Part shown: positions 38,200 through 47,939 of the stretch, one piece after another
How positions within the stretch are numbered: the first letter of the stretch is position 1
Layout: each line of letters opens with the position of its first letter
DNA from: Vulcanisaeta sp.
GTDB lineage: Archaea > Thermoproteota > Thermoprotei > Thermoproteales > Thermocladiaceae
NCBI GenBank assembly: GCA_023256215.1
Contig: JAGDXB010000118.1
Location: 1 to 48,365, forward strand
DNA length: 48,365 nt
Direction of reading: 5' to 3'
Made by a program: the position numbers and the translations under genes
The notes under the pieces: generated by a model
Seen by the model: the letters and a program-made list of their open reading frames with translations, nothing else
Told to the model about the DNA's origin: nothing
Databases searched by the model: none

Positions 38200-38487
38200 T
38201 CATGAGAATTGATAGTGAATTCCCTTTCCGCCTTTGGGGTAGTTCCAATCAACTGCTCCGTGTGGACATGCTATTCTGCATGTACCGCACTCTAGGCAAC
38301 CTTCGTAGTTGAAATGTACATTTCCGTATTCGTCCACAGTATATAATCGTGCTGGGCATACATATGTGCAGGGTTTTTCAACGCAGTTTTTGCATATTTC
38401 GTAATTAACCTTGATGTGGGGTTCCTTATCTATTATGTAGGAGTTTAGTCCGAGTCTTTCTTCGATCGATAGATATTCATTACTCAT
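38200..38487 (-). CDS. fixX: FixX-like ferredoxin subunit of the ETF:quinone oxidoreductase system
   Basis: CKNCVEKPCTYVCPARLYTVDEYGNVHFNYEGCLECGTCRIACPHGAVDWNYPKGGKGI. Confidence 0.93.
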   Translation of the reverse strand: MSNEYLSIEERLGLNSYIIDKEPHIKVNYEICKNCVEKPCTYVCPARLYTVDEYGNVHFNYEGCLECGTCRIACPHGAVDWNYPKGGKGIHYQFS

Positions 38488-38500
38488 AAGGGAATATTCC

Positions 38501-39799
38501 CTATAGGTTCAGTAGTACTGTTATTAAATCTTTCATTGCTGTTACAAGTGTGAGATTATTCCTATGGAGGGAGTTTAGCATTGTCCCCAGCATCTTCTTT
38601 ACATTATCGTCAACGGTGTATATATCCTTTACGAAACCTAGGATACTCTTTACGTAATTGTTATATATCGTATTGTTATTTAGAACAGCATTAGCCTTAT
38701 TGTATGCCTGTAATTCCTTAATTATGAATGAGTTTCTAAGTAGCGACTCGTAGTAAGACAGAGCCTCCTTTGTGTATTTTCCTTCATCATGCGCCTTCTT
38801 AACGGTTTCTGCCGCTAAAACGCCTGACCAAAAGGCTAAGTCAACGCCTCTTATGATTATGCCCGTATTCAGTACAAATCCTGCTGCGTCACCCACTATT
38901 AGGAAGCCATCTCCATATAATTGATCTAGATTGCCCATGGGAACCTCCGGTACTAGGTGAGCTGAGTATTCGATCACTGAGCCGCCTTTTAACAAGCTAT
39001 GCACGTACGGATGTCTCTTGAAAATTTCGACAATGTCGTACACAGGCAGCCTATTCCTTATTGCGTGTTCTAGCCTAACCACAACACCTATGGTTACGCT
39101 ATCCTTATTTGTATAGAGAAATCCACCACCAGGTAAGTACTTTGTTGGATAACCAATGAATAATTGGGCTACCCCTTCATCATCGCCTAGATTAAGTCTA
39201 TCTTCAATGACCTCCTTAGGCAATTTAATAACCTCCTTAACACCTATGGCAACCTCATGAGGCTTCCAATCATCCCTAAAGCCCAGATCTCTGGCTAATA
39301 TTGGATTGACACCCTCAGCGTCAATGACGACATCTGCCTTAAACACATCTCCGCCAGCCAGTACCCCAGACACCTTATTATTCTCAATAAGTACCTTATC
39401 CACCTTAGTACCAGTTAATATGAAGGCTCCATTCTCCTCAGCCTTCTTGGAAAGCCATCTCAAGAACTTCGATAGGTATGCTGTAAAACTATTGCGATAC
39501 TCATCATTACCCACAGACAATTCTAGTGTTAGGGCATCATTATCATCCATTAAAGTTAGCCTTTCCTTCCTAACCCACCTCTCTATGGGCGCCTCCCTGT
39601 TAAAGCCATCAATAACCTTCTCAAATACGTGTGAATATATACGTCCGCCAAAAACATTCTTAGAACCCACTCTTTCTCCACGTTCAATTACCAAGACATT
39701 AAACCCATACTTAGCCAGGGTATAGGCGGCGCCAAGCCCTGATGCGCCTGCGCCAATTATTATCGCATCAAAGTGCTCCTCGGATGTCATAGGTCTCAT
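38501..39799 (-). CDS. fixC: FixC-like ETF:quinone oxidoreductase flavoprotein
   Basis: DAIIIGAGASGLGAAYTLAKYGFNVLVIERGERVGSKNVFGGRIY; GDGFLIVGDAAGFVLNTGIIIRGVDLAFWSG. Confidence 0.92.
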   Translation of the reverse strand: MRPMTSEEHFDAIIIGAGASGLGAAYTLAKYGFNVLVIERGERVGSKNVFGGRIYSHVFEKVIDGFNREAPIERWVRKERLTLMDDNDALTLELSVGNDEYRNSFTAYLSKFLRWLSKKAEENGAFILTGTKVDKVLIENNKVSGVLAGGDVFKADVVIDAEGVNPILARDLGFRDDWKPHEVAIGVKEVIKLPKEVIEDRLNLGDDEGVAQLFIGYPTKYLPGGGFLYTNKDSVTIGVVVRLEHAIRNRLPVYDIVEIFKRHPYVHSLLKGGSVIEYSAHLVPEVPMGNLDQLYGDGFLIVGDAAGFVLNTGIIIRGVDLAFWSGVLAAETVKKAHDEGKYTKEALSYYESLLRNSFIIKELQAYNKANAVLNNNTIYNNYVKSILGFVKDIYTVDDNVKKMLGTMLNSLHRNNLTLVTAMKDLITVLLNL

Positions 39800-39840
39800 T
39801 AGAATTATGAATTATGAAGTTAAAAATTTCTTACATTATG

Positions 39841-39907
39841 ATGCACAGAATTATTTTAATCTCGATAATCGCCAAGGTGAAGTCGTAGAATGTGCAGAAT
39901 AATTTTA
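39841..39907. repeat. Imperfect 18-bp direct repeat pair (39841..39858 and 39890..39907), candidate operator
   Basis: atgcacagaattatttta versus atgtgcagaataatttta, 15/18 identical, 49-nt register, inside the 145-bp divergent fixC/acyl-CoA dehydrogenase intergenic region. Confidence 0.45.
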
Positions 39908-39944
39908 CGTAATACTTAAAAATGATTATGGATCAATACATTGT

Positions 39945-41210
39945 ATGTCAACTCCTATATTCTATCCGAAGGACACTTTGGTTTCTTTCACAAAGGATGA
40001 AATAATGTTTAGGGAGAGCGTTAGAGAATTTGCTCAAAAATACATTGCGCCTAAATGGATTGAGATTGATGAAGAGGCTTCGAAAGATCCCATGAAGATA
40101 CCGCTTGATCTAATAAAGAAGGTGGCGGATCAGGGATTACTATGTATACCGTGTTCTGATAAATATGGAGGTCAAGGTGGGACCTATACCATGGCCACGA
40201 TAGCGATTGAGGAGTTGGCCTATGCAGACCCTGCCGTGGCATTGGCAGTATATACATTATTAAATAATGGATGGCCGTTCGCCCTTCAGCTATTTGGCAA
40301 GGAGGAGGTGGCTCAGGAAATAATACCCCATGTAAGTAAGGGTGAGGCCTTTTTCGGAATAGCATCGACGGAACCTCAGGGTGGTTCTGATGTTGCGAAT
40401 ATAAGGATGACCGCTAAGAAGAGTGGTAATGTGTACGTGTTTAATGGGGAGAAGGCGTACATAAGTGGTGTTGGTGAGGTTCAGGTATTGCCGTGGGGCG
40501 GTGGTTGGTTTTTAATAGCGAGGACAGGAGAGGCTGGGCATAGGGGTCTTTCTGCCTTTGCGTTTCTTGCAAAGAAGAACGGAGTAATAAGGAAGGGGTG
40601 GTATCCCACTGTTTATCATGATATTGGAAGGCATGGACTGACCACGGGAGGTTTTAAGTGTGAGAACTTCGAGTTGGAGCAGGAGTACTTAATTGGTGAG
40701 GAAAACAAGGGCTTTTACTACGTGATGGAGGGGTTTAACCTAGCTAGGATATTGGTTGCCGCCGCCACGGTAGGGGGTGCCAGGTGGCTTCTTGAGCAGG
40801 CGGCTCAGTGGTTTAAGACCAGGAAGTTATTCGGTAGGTACATAGCGTCATTCCAGGGAATAAGCTTTAAGTTCGCGGAACTCTATGCTAAGTATGAGGC
40901 GGCTAGGTACTTTGTGTACAGGGCTGCGAGACTTGCTGATAAGATTTACATCGAGAAGGACCCGGCATATAATCCTAAGGATTTAAACGTGCCTGTGGCC
41001 CTAGCTAAGATGTATGGTCCAGAATTAGCCGCAGAGCTTGGGCAGGAGGTTATGAAGTGGTATGGCGCGTATGCATATACGAAAGAGTCGCCAATTCACA
41101 GGGCATGGCTAGGGCTATTCTCATACACGATAGGGGCTGAGGGTGCTCAGAACATAATGAGGTACATCATAGCGAGAGACTTGTTGGGTTCGGAATACGT
41201 AAGGGACTGA
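39945..41210 (+). CDS. Acyl-CoA dehydrogenase
   Basis: FGIASTEPQGGSDVANIRMTAKKSGNVYVFNGEKAYISG; GAEGAQNIMRYIIARDLL aligns with the ACAD catalytic-Glu region YEGTSEIQRIVIARELL. Confidence 0.93.
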   Translation: MSTPIFYPKDTLVSFTKDEIMFRESVREFAQKYIAPKWIEIDEEASKDPMKIPLDLIKKVADQGLLCIPCSDKYGGQGGTYTMATIAIEELAYADPAVALAVYTLLNNGWPFALQLFGKEEVAQEIIPHVSKGEAFFGIASTEPQGGSDVANIRMTAKKSGNVYVFNGEKAYISGVGEVQVLPWGGGWFLIARTGEAGHRGLSAFAFLAKKNGVIRKGWYPTVYHDIGRHGLTTGGFKCENFELEQEYLIGEENKGFYYVMEGFNLARILVAAATVGGARWLLEQAAQWFKTRKLFGRYIASFQGISFKFAELYAKYEAARYFVYRAARLADKIYIEKDPAYNPKDLNVPVALAKMYGPELAAELGQEVMKWYGAYAYTKESPIHRAWLGLFSYTIGAEGAQNIMRYIIARDLLGSEYVRD

Positions 41211-41222
41211 GCTGGTGAGGCT

Positions 41223-42005
41223 ATGCCTAATATCATCGTATGTGTTAAGCATTCGTATGATGTACAACAACTTAGGTATGATAAGACAAGTAGGAAGTTC
41301 CTACTTGCGGAGGCCCCTAAGAAGATGAGTGACATGGATAGGAGGGCCGTGGAGGAGGCGCTTCGAATTAAGGAGAAGCATGGAGGTAAGGTTATAGCCT
41401 TAACAGTGGGTAATCAGGACTCAATAGACACAATAAGGCAGGCATACGCCATGGGGGTTGATGAGGGCTATGCCGTTATTGATAAGGATTTTGAGAGTTA
41501 CGATACGAATAACGTGGCATTAATACTCGCCCAGGCCATAAGGAAGATAGGTAATTTTGACTTGGTATTGTTTGGCTCAGCGTCGACAGACGGTTATTCA
41601 CGACAGGTACCTCCTAAGGTCGCTATGTACTTGGGCTTACCTTTCATAAACTTTGTGAGGGAGATTAGGTTGGAGGGTAATTATGTGCTGGCAACCTCTG
41701 ATTATGAGGATGGTCTATACACATATAGGGTAAAGTTACCAGCATTAATTGCTGTAACACTCGATATAAATGAACCAAGAACGCCAACACCAGCCGCGAT
41801 ACTGAGGGCCTCTAGAAAACCAGTAACCCAATGGACGCTCAAGGACTTAGGAGTAGGAGCCCTAAAGAAGTACTTTGAGGTTTTAGATTCCTACATGCCC
41901 GAGACGCCTAGGAAGCACGTTATTTTTGATGCGTCATCCGACGATAAGATACCTGACGCTGTGCAAAAATTAATCGATGCGCTAAGACGTGAAGGAGTGA
42001 TTTAG
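41223..42005 (+). CDS. etfB: Electron transfer flavoprotein beta subunit
   Basis: NIIVCVKHSYDVQQLRYD...DMDRRAVEEALRIKEKHGGKVIALTVG...DLVLFGSASTDGYSRQVPPKVAMYLGLPF. Confidence 0.95.
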   Translation: MPNIIVCVKHSYDVQQLRYDKTSRKFLLAEAPKKMSDMDRRAVEEALRIKEKHGGKVIALTVGNQDSIDTIRQAYAMGVDEGYAVIDKDFESYDTNNVALILAQAIRKIGNFDLVLFGSASTDGYSRQVPPKVAMYLGLPFINFVREIRLEGNYVLATSDYEDGLYTYRVKLPALIAVTLDINEPRTPTPAAILRASRKPVTQWTLKDLGVGALKKYFEVLDSYMPETPRKHVIFDASSDDKIPDAVQKLIDALRREGVI

Positions 42006-42015
42006 AGGTGGGATT

Positions 42016-42966
42016 ATGGTCACCATACTTTCATACTCAGAGAGGGCTGATCTTCAGCTTGAGCTGGCTAGCTTGGCTAATGAATTAATAAGTAAATTGG
42101 GTGGTGGTGTTTCAGTAAGTGCCTTGATTGGGTATAATGTTAAGGGTAATGCTGACATGCTGAGTAAGTATTTCGATAGAGTCTTTATAATTGATTCGGA
42201 GAATCTTAAACTATTCGATCTATCTAATTATGTAAGTGCATTGATGGAGGTCGTGAATAAGGTAAAACCTGACATAATTTTGGTAAGCGGAAATAGGAGA
42301 GGTGGGGCTGTGGCGTCGGCATTATCTGCCGTTTTAGATGTGGGTTGTGTGACCGAGGTTGTGAAGGTGGAGGTTATAAATAATGATGTTATAACCTATA
42401 GGAGCGCTTATGGTGGTTTGGGGCAGGCTAGGACTAGGGTATTAACAACGCCTAAGATAATAGCCGTAAAGCCAGGGGCTTATCAACGCTCCACAGTGAC
42501 TAAGAACGGGACCGTCGAAGAACTTAAGGTCGATCTTAAGAAATCGGAGATTGAATTGGTCGATATGAAGCCTAAGGAGGCTGGTGTTAAACTGAATGAG
42601 GCGGACATCGTGGTAGTCGCTGGAAGAGGCGTCAAGAAGAGGGAGGACCTACAAATGCTCGATGAGTTAGCAAAGATTTTAGGTGGTGTACTTGGGTGCT
42701 CAAGACCACTATCCGCTGACTTAGGGTGGTTCCCGAATTGGGTGGGTATGTCAGGGGTTACAATTAAACCAAGGCTTTACATAGGTATTGGTGTCTCGGG
42801 CCAGATACAGCATGTAGCTGGGATCAGGGATTCGAAGATAATAGTTGCGATAAACATAGATCCTAATGCACCAATATTTGAGTATGTTGATTACGGAATA
42901 GTGGGAGATTTATATAAGGTGGTACCGAAGTTAATAGATGAGCTTAAGAAGATACGTCAGCGATAA
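42016..42966 (+). CDS. etfA: Electron transfer flavoprotein alpha subunit
   Basis: C-terminal FAD-binding signature LYIGIGVSGQIQHVAGIRDSKIIVAINIDPNAPIFEYVDYGIVGD. Confidence 0.95.
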   Translation: MVTILSYSERADLQLELASLANELISKLGGGVSVSALIGYNVKGNADMLSKYFDRVFIIDSENLKLFDLSNYVSALMEVVNKVKPDIILVSGNRRGGAVASALSAVLDVGCVTEVVKVEVINNDVITYRSAYGGLGQARTRVLTTPKIIAVKPGAYQRSTVTKNGTVEELKVDLKKSEIELVDMKPKEAGVKLNEADIVVVAGRGVKKREDLQMLDELAKILGGVLGCSRPLSADLGWFPNWVGMSGVTIKPRLYIGIGVSGQIQHVAGIRDSKIIVAINIDPNAPIFEYVDYGIVGDLYKVVPKLIDELKKIRQR

Positions 42967-42969
42967 ATT

Positions 42970-44184
42970 TTACTTAAAATTCTTAAGGTTTTGAAGAACC
43001 CCTAGTATCCTACCAAATTCCCTTTCTGTGGGTTGTCCATTTATGCTTACTGTATCTATTACCGTGAACCCTGCCTTTTCTAGCCTTGTCTTCACGTGCT
43101 TTGGTACTACGTCTCCCCACCCATAGTCTGTAATTATTAGTATTGGCTTACCACCCCTTAACTTCCTTATTAGTAACTCTATTATGTAATCCATTAGTGG
43201 GAATGGTTCTGTATCATATGTAGATATGCCAAGTACTATCCCGAACGCATTATTAACGTCACCAATGAGATCTCCTATGTTTGACCTTTCCTTATCCGTA
43301 AACCTGTAAACCGAAATTCTAAAACCCCAGTTATTAAGTACCTGGGTTATGTAGTTCATTATTGAGTCAATAAAACCATACATTGAGGAGTATACTATGA
43401 CGATCTTACTGTCGCGTGGAATTTTTAACGCAAATTCTCTATACACATCAATTGCCCTACCTACTGCATTACCCCTTAATACCGCACCGTGGGATGGTGC
43501 TATGACCTCTATCTTGTTATTCGTTATGGACAATACCTTATCGAGGTTTTTAATGACATTGTCTCTATAAAAACCTATAATGTTCGTGAAATATTTCCTC
43601 ATGGAGACTATATAATCCTCAGGTATATCATCGATAATCACAGACTTTGGAATTGAGTAAGCACCGAATACGTCGCATGTTATTAAGGTGTTTATTGGTG
43701 ATATGTACGTAGCTATGGTGTCGGGCCAGTGCAGCCATGGTATGTGTATGAACGTTAATTTATAATCGCCTATTGTTAAGACCTCTCCGTCACTAACGGC
43801 CTTAAATCTTGGGTTAATTCCGTAGAAACTTCTTATCAACTTATTAGCCATTGAGCTTCCTAGGATTGTTATTTGTGGATTTTTCTCATACAACGTCTTT
43901 ATTATACCACTATGGTCAGGCTCTGTATGGTGGATCACAATGTATTTCAATTCGCGGATATCAATTATGGAGTTTAGGGCGTTAACGAACTCACTATCTA
44001 AACCTTTTTTCCAGGTATCGAAGAGTATTGCCGTACCATCCTCAATTAATAGATATGCATTATACGTTACGCCTTCAGGTATTTCCCACAACGCCTCAAA
44101 GTACTTGGTATCTGTGTCATTATACCTAAGTATGTATAAGTCCCTGCCTACCTTATCTATTATGACGTTTGCATCCTTATTCAT
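42970..44184 (-). CDS. Flavodiiron protein (FprA/A-type flavoprotein)
   Basis: Diiron ligands HHTEPDHSG, PWLHWPDT, TCDVFGAY, APSHGAVL; flavodoxin domain IVIVYSSMYGFIDSIMNYI. Confidence 0.92.
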   Translation of the reverse strand: MNKDANVIIDKVGRDLYILRYNDTDTKYFEALWEIPEGVTYNAYLLIEDGTAILFDTWKKGLDSEFVNALNSIIDIRELKYIVIHHTEPDHSGIIKTLYEKNPQITILGSSMANKLIRSFYGINPRFKAVSDGEVLTIGDYKLTFIHIPWLHWPDTIATYISPINTLITCDVFGAYSIPKSVIIDDIPEDYIVSMRKYFTNIIGFYRDNVIKNLDKVLSITNNKIEVIAPSHGAVLRGNAVGRAIDVYREFALKIPRDSKIVIVYSSMYGFIDSIMNYITQVLNNWGFRISVYRFTDKERSNIGDLIGDVNNAFGIVLGISTYDTEPFPLMDYIIELLIRKLRGGKPILIITDYGWGDVVPKHVKTRLEKAGFTVIDTVSINGQPTEREFGRILGVLQNLKNFK

Positions 44185-44322
44185 AATAGTGCGGTTTAAT
44201 ACCTATCTATAATTATTTAAACTGGATCGGGTGTTTATTTAAAATATTTCAATACATTAAAATTCATCTATATTTAAATAAATTCAAATATGTTTAAACA
44301 CCATTATCATATATAAATATAC

Positions 44323-45441
44323 CTATTCTTCTGTCTCAGGTAAATAGTGCTTAATTATGCCGTAGTAAAACACTACGCTGAATATTATTGTGAATGCTAT
44401 TGTTGATGCTATCATCCCGTAGATTGCGTATAACGGTAGTGGCATCACGGTGTTTAGTAATTGATTTATAGTAGTGCCTGAGTAACCGTTCATGAACAGG
44501 TATGGGTATCTGCTTCCATCATTAACGAACTCCATGAGTACTAGTATTACCTCGGATAAAATACCTGTTGATATTACGATAGGCCTACTGATTATTCCCT
44601 TATCAGCTTGATATAGCGCTGTCGTTCCTAATATTGCGAGTACGGCCACGAGGATTATTGCCACGTAAAATAATGGATATACGAAGCTCAGCTCGGGTCT
44701 TGCGCCTAGTAATGGCCCTGATATGTTGTTGGCTATGTATGGGTCGAACTCAGTTAATGTAACGTAGTAATAGGCGCCGGCTATTGCTTGAGGGACAAGT
44801 AGTGCCACGCCAACACTGAGTGATATGCGTATGCCCCTCACGTCTAGGTTGCTTTTAGTGGCTAGTATTGCAGCAATCACGAAGGCGCCTATGTCTATTC
44901 CGCCCAGTATTGTGTGTATTATTAAGGGAGGGTATATTGGATTTAGCAACGGGTTTACGGCATCAGTACTGCCCATAATGCCTACTGGGTAGTTTAGACC
45001 GGCGAATAGGTACCTGAAGCCTATTGGGACTAATAATATTGATGCGGCAAGTGGTATGCCGAGTAGGCTATGGTTCCTTGGGCTTATACGGCCCCATAAG
45101 TGCCAGTACATGACTATTAATGGTATGCTTAGTAGGATCCCCGTAAGGGCTATGGCCACTGGGTAGTAGTAGACCTTTGTGAATATTGCTGTCATGCTTG
45201 GGAAGAAACCGCCCATATACACAGTCAGTATCGTGCCCCACACACCACCAAATAGGTCGAATATTACGAGTATTCTAAACATCCTCCTAGCGAGGAACTC
45301 CAGATAATAATCATTCCTTAAGTACGCTAAGTACCTAACCGAGACCGTGAGTACCGCAGCACCTATTATCACATTTACGAAAATTAAGTGCATTATTAGG
45401 GTGAATCCAAGTACGGAAAATAGAAATAAACCAAGACTCAT
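44323..45441 (-). CDS. bd-type oxygen reductase second subunit, CydA-like (CydA')
   Basis: Multi-TM; LIMHLIFVNVIIGAAVL and FGGVWGTILTVYMGGFFPSMTAIF echo CydA helices I and III; starts inside the cydA stop (4-nt overlap). Confidence 0.75.
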   Translation of the reverse strand: MSLGLFLFSVLGFTLIMHLIFVNVIIGAAVLTVSVRYLAYLRNDYYLEFLARRMFRILVIFDLFGGVWGTILTVYMGGFFPSMTAIFTKVYYYPVAIALTGILLSIPLIVMYWHLWGRISPRNHSLLGIPLAASILLVPIGFRYLFAGLNYPVGIMGSTDAVNPLLNPIYPPLIIHTILGGIDIGAFVIAAILATKSNLDVRGIRISLSVGVALLVPQAIAGAYYYVTLTEFDPYIANNISGPLLGARPELSFVYPLFYVAIILVAVLAILGTTALYQADKGIISRPIVISTGILSEVILVLMEFVNDGSRYPYLFMNGYSGTTINQLLNTVMPLPLYAIYGMIASTIAFTIIFSVVFYYGIIKHYLPETEE

Positions 45442-47093
45442 GCTTGATCACCCCTAAGGAACTCAATAATACCCTTGATCATACTTGGTCTAGTGGCTAC
45501 GTAATACATGGCTAATGAACCGCCCACTGCTATTATCGTCAGAACCGCTAATACAAATGCCACGAACCAAGGCATTATCGTGACCGGGGTTACGACCTCA
45601 TTACTCGTTATCAATCCGTAAACAGTCCACGGTTGCCTACCGATTTCCCTAGCTGCCCAGCCCGCTGTGGCAGCTATCGCAGATCCGAAGGTCATTACAA
45701 ATACAAGGAATGGTAGGACTGTGTCATAACCAAGTAAAACACTCAGTATCTTGTTGTTTATGAAGTCCGTTATATCACTTAGCACAGGTACCTTAACTAA
45801 ATATGTGAATAATACAAGCACAGAAGCCACGGCAACAATAATGCCAGCACCAATCATCGTATAGTAGAACCCACTTATGAGTGGTGCTAATGGTTCGATG
45901 CTAAGTACAGAGGCTCTACAATTATCGGCCAGTGATAGATTAGCCGCATTAGTTATGTAGGATAGCATTGTTGGGTCAAACTTCGTATAAAGCACACCAA
46001 GTGTAGTATTGCCTAACGTATTGCATTGGCTAAGATAATACCCAAAGCCGTAAATTGGGTGGTGAGGATTCCCATAGGCAAACAATGCCTCTATTGGATC
46101 GTAAAACTCATAGCCGTAAACTTCCTTACCGCCCGTCAGCGTTACTAATGCCGTGAACTTAAGGGGTTGGTACTTAACTACTGTATCTCCCATGAAGTGA
46201 CCAAGGACTATTGGCTCTATCAATAATATAATTGTTAATAGCCAAAGTATCGGCTTCATAAGCTTCAGGTACTTCTCATCACGAGTCCTGAGGAATCTAA
46301 CCGATAATGCCGTCGCTACTGTACCAAGCCCTATGGCATAGGCAGCAAATAGTGTGTGTAATGTGGTTATTACGGCGTCAGGATTAATGAGAGGCGCATT
46401 TGGATCTAAGTAAAACGTACTAACCAGGTGGGTAAAGTTCGGGTTCGACAATGCTGCACCCCCTGAGCCAGCTAATGTATAGTTTAACAATAAAGCTGCC
46501 AGGTTTAAGGTGCCAGTTAAATTAGCATCATTGGGTCCATAGTCAGGTAAAAATGGATATAATACATGGGGTATTTCGCCCATGCCCCAGGGAACATTCA
46601 TCCATGCATTAACCGATAGTATGAAATAGCCCGATAGCGAACCAAGAAACCAGGTTATTGTTAGGAGTATTATTGAGTAATTAACTTTCCACTTACCAAG
46701 GGTTATTAGGAAGAATACTACCATGACAGCCTCGCCAATAAAGGCGATAGTGGCCTCATAAAGAAGTGGCAGGAAGCCGGAAGAAGCATAAAGTAGTATA
46801 CTCGTTGGCCATATATCAAGCAAACCAAACTCGACTATTGTGCCTGTCACCACACCAAGTGCGAAGTTCACTATCCATACATTGCTCAATGTTTTCGCAT
46901 ACTTAATATAAATATCATCGCCAGTCCTAGACCACAGTATCAACCAGGCCAGGATTGCTAATGGGAATCCTAACGTTAATGATACGAAGGCCGCGTGTAA
47001 GTATATACCATAGATAGTCATTATGAATGCATAGTTAGTATTCAATGTATGCTCATATAGCGCTTTGATGATTGATGAGTCAAATAATCCCAT
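45438..47093 (-). CDS. cydA: bd-type oxygen reductase subunit I
   Basis: YLHAAFVSLTLGFPLAIL; NFALGVVTGTIVEFGLLDIWP; YEATIAFIGEAVMVVFF; GWAAREIGRQPWTVYGLI (CydA C-terminal signature). Confidence 0.93.
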   Translation of the reverse strand: MGLFDSSIIKALYEHTLNTNYAFIMTIYGIYLHAAFVSLTLGFPLAILAWLILWSRTGDDIYIKYAKTLSNVWIVNFALGVVTGTIVEFGLLDIWPTSILLYASSGFLPLLYEATIAFIGEAVMVVFFLITLGKWKVNYSIILLTITWFLGSLSGYFILSVNAWMNVPWGMGEIPHVLYPFLPDYGPNDANLTGTLNLAALLLNYTLAGSGGAALSNPNFTHLVSTFYLDPNAPLINPDAVITTLHTLFAAYAIGLGTVATALSVRFLRTRDEKYLKLMKPILWLLTIILLIEPIVLGHFMGDTVVKYQPLKFTALVTLTGGKEVYGYEFYDPIEALFAYGNPHHPIYGFGYYLSQCNTLGNTTLGVLYTKFDPTMLSYITNAANLSLADNCRASVLSIEPLAPLISGFYYTMIGAGIIVAVASVLVLFTYLVKVPVLSDITDFINNKILSVLLGYDTVLPFLVFVMTFGSAIAATAGWAAREIGRQPWTVYGLITSNEVVTPVTIMPWFVAFVLAVLTIIAVGGSLAMYYVATRPSMIKGIIEFLRGDQA

Positions 47094-47231
47094 ATCACCT
47101 CCCTATATGTGGAAATTCATAATTAATAAATCCTAATACGTGTTCAGTATTAATAGTTGATACGAAAGACTTAAACCATTTGCTCGTTAATTTAATGTAA
47201 ATATCATATATAATGAAGTTATTTTTACTAA

Positions 47232-47768
47232 TCACCACCTATGAGGTTCTGCCTCACCCATGGCTATTATCCTCAGTCTCTCAACGCCATTTATCTCCTT
47301 AATTATTTTAACGACAGATTTAGGAACAAGATCCTCCCATTCTGGATCTCCCTTTATCATCAACTCCCTGATCCTCGTTGAGTTATACCTACTCCTATCA
47401 TACATGGGTTGCTGCCTGACCTCAATACCCGCCTCCTTAAGTAGCATGGCGACAAATGGATTCCCGGTATAAGCCACCTGAAACGGTGGTGTGTATGATC
47501 TTAGATGCCCAAACCAGGCGGCGTTGTTTTCAATGTTTGGTATTGGTATTATTATAACTCTGGATAAATCAACACCACCCTCCCTCAATGCTTCCCTAAG
47601 CATCCAGATTCTTTCGCCCACGGTGAATGGGTCCTTAATTATGTAATTGAATTGCGCAGAGCCTATTATTATTACTACCTCGTCAACCTCCCTAAGAATA
47701 TCCCTAATGGCCCACACATGGCCCCAATGTGGTGGTTGAAACCTACCAATGAATAATGCCCTTACCAT
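47232..47768 (-). CDS. nadM: Archaeal nicotinamide-nucleotide adenylyltransferase
   Basis: ALFIGRFQPPHWGHVWAI, IIIGSAQFNYIIKDPFTVGERIWML, RYNSTRIRELM. Confidence 0.95.
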   Translation of the reverse strand: MVRALFIGRFQPPHWGHVWAIRDILREVDEVVIIIGSAQFNYIIKDPFTVGERIWMLREALREGGVDLSRVIIIPIPNIENNAAWFGHLRSYTPPFQVAYTGNPFVAMLLKEAGIEVRQQPMYDRSRYNSTRIRELMIKGDPEWEDLVPKSVVKIIKEINGVERLRIIAMGEAEPHRW

Positions 47769-47939
47769 TCATGGTCGTGATAATGTCGAATTAATAATTT
47801 TAAGTTTTCAGTGGGTCTTTACGAGGGATTTATTATTTAACTGCTCATTAAGATTTCGTTAATTGACGTTTATCTCATAATTTATTTATACTATATATTA
47901 GGATAGTATTTAAATAAGTCCCTGTGCATATTCCTATGT

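Noticed and set aside
39306-39725. 139-aa plus-strand ORF
   Set aside because: Antisense to fixC, with no recognisable domain.
44231-44301. gtgttta...taaacac inverted repeat between the flavodiiron and CydA' genes
   Set aside because: Extremely AT-rich intergenic DNA where short inverted repeats are expected by chance; no second copy seen at the other oxygen-related genes.
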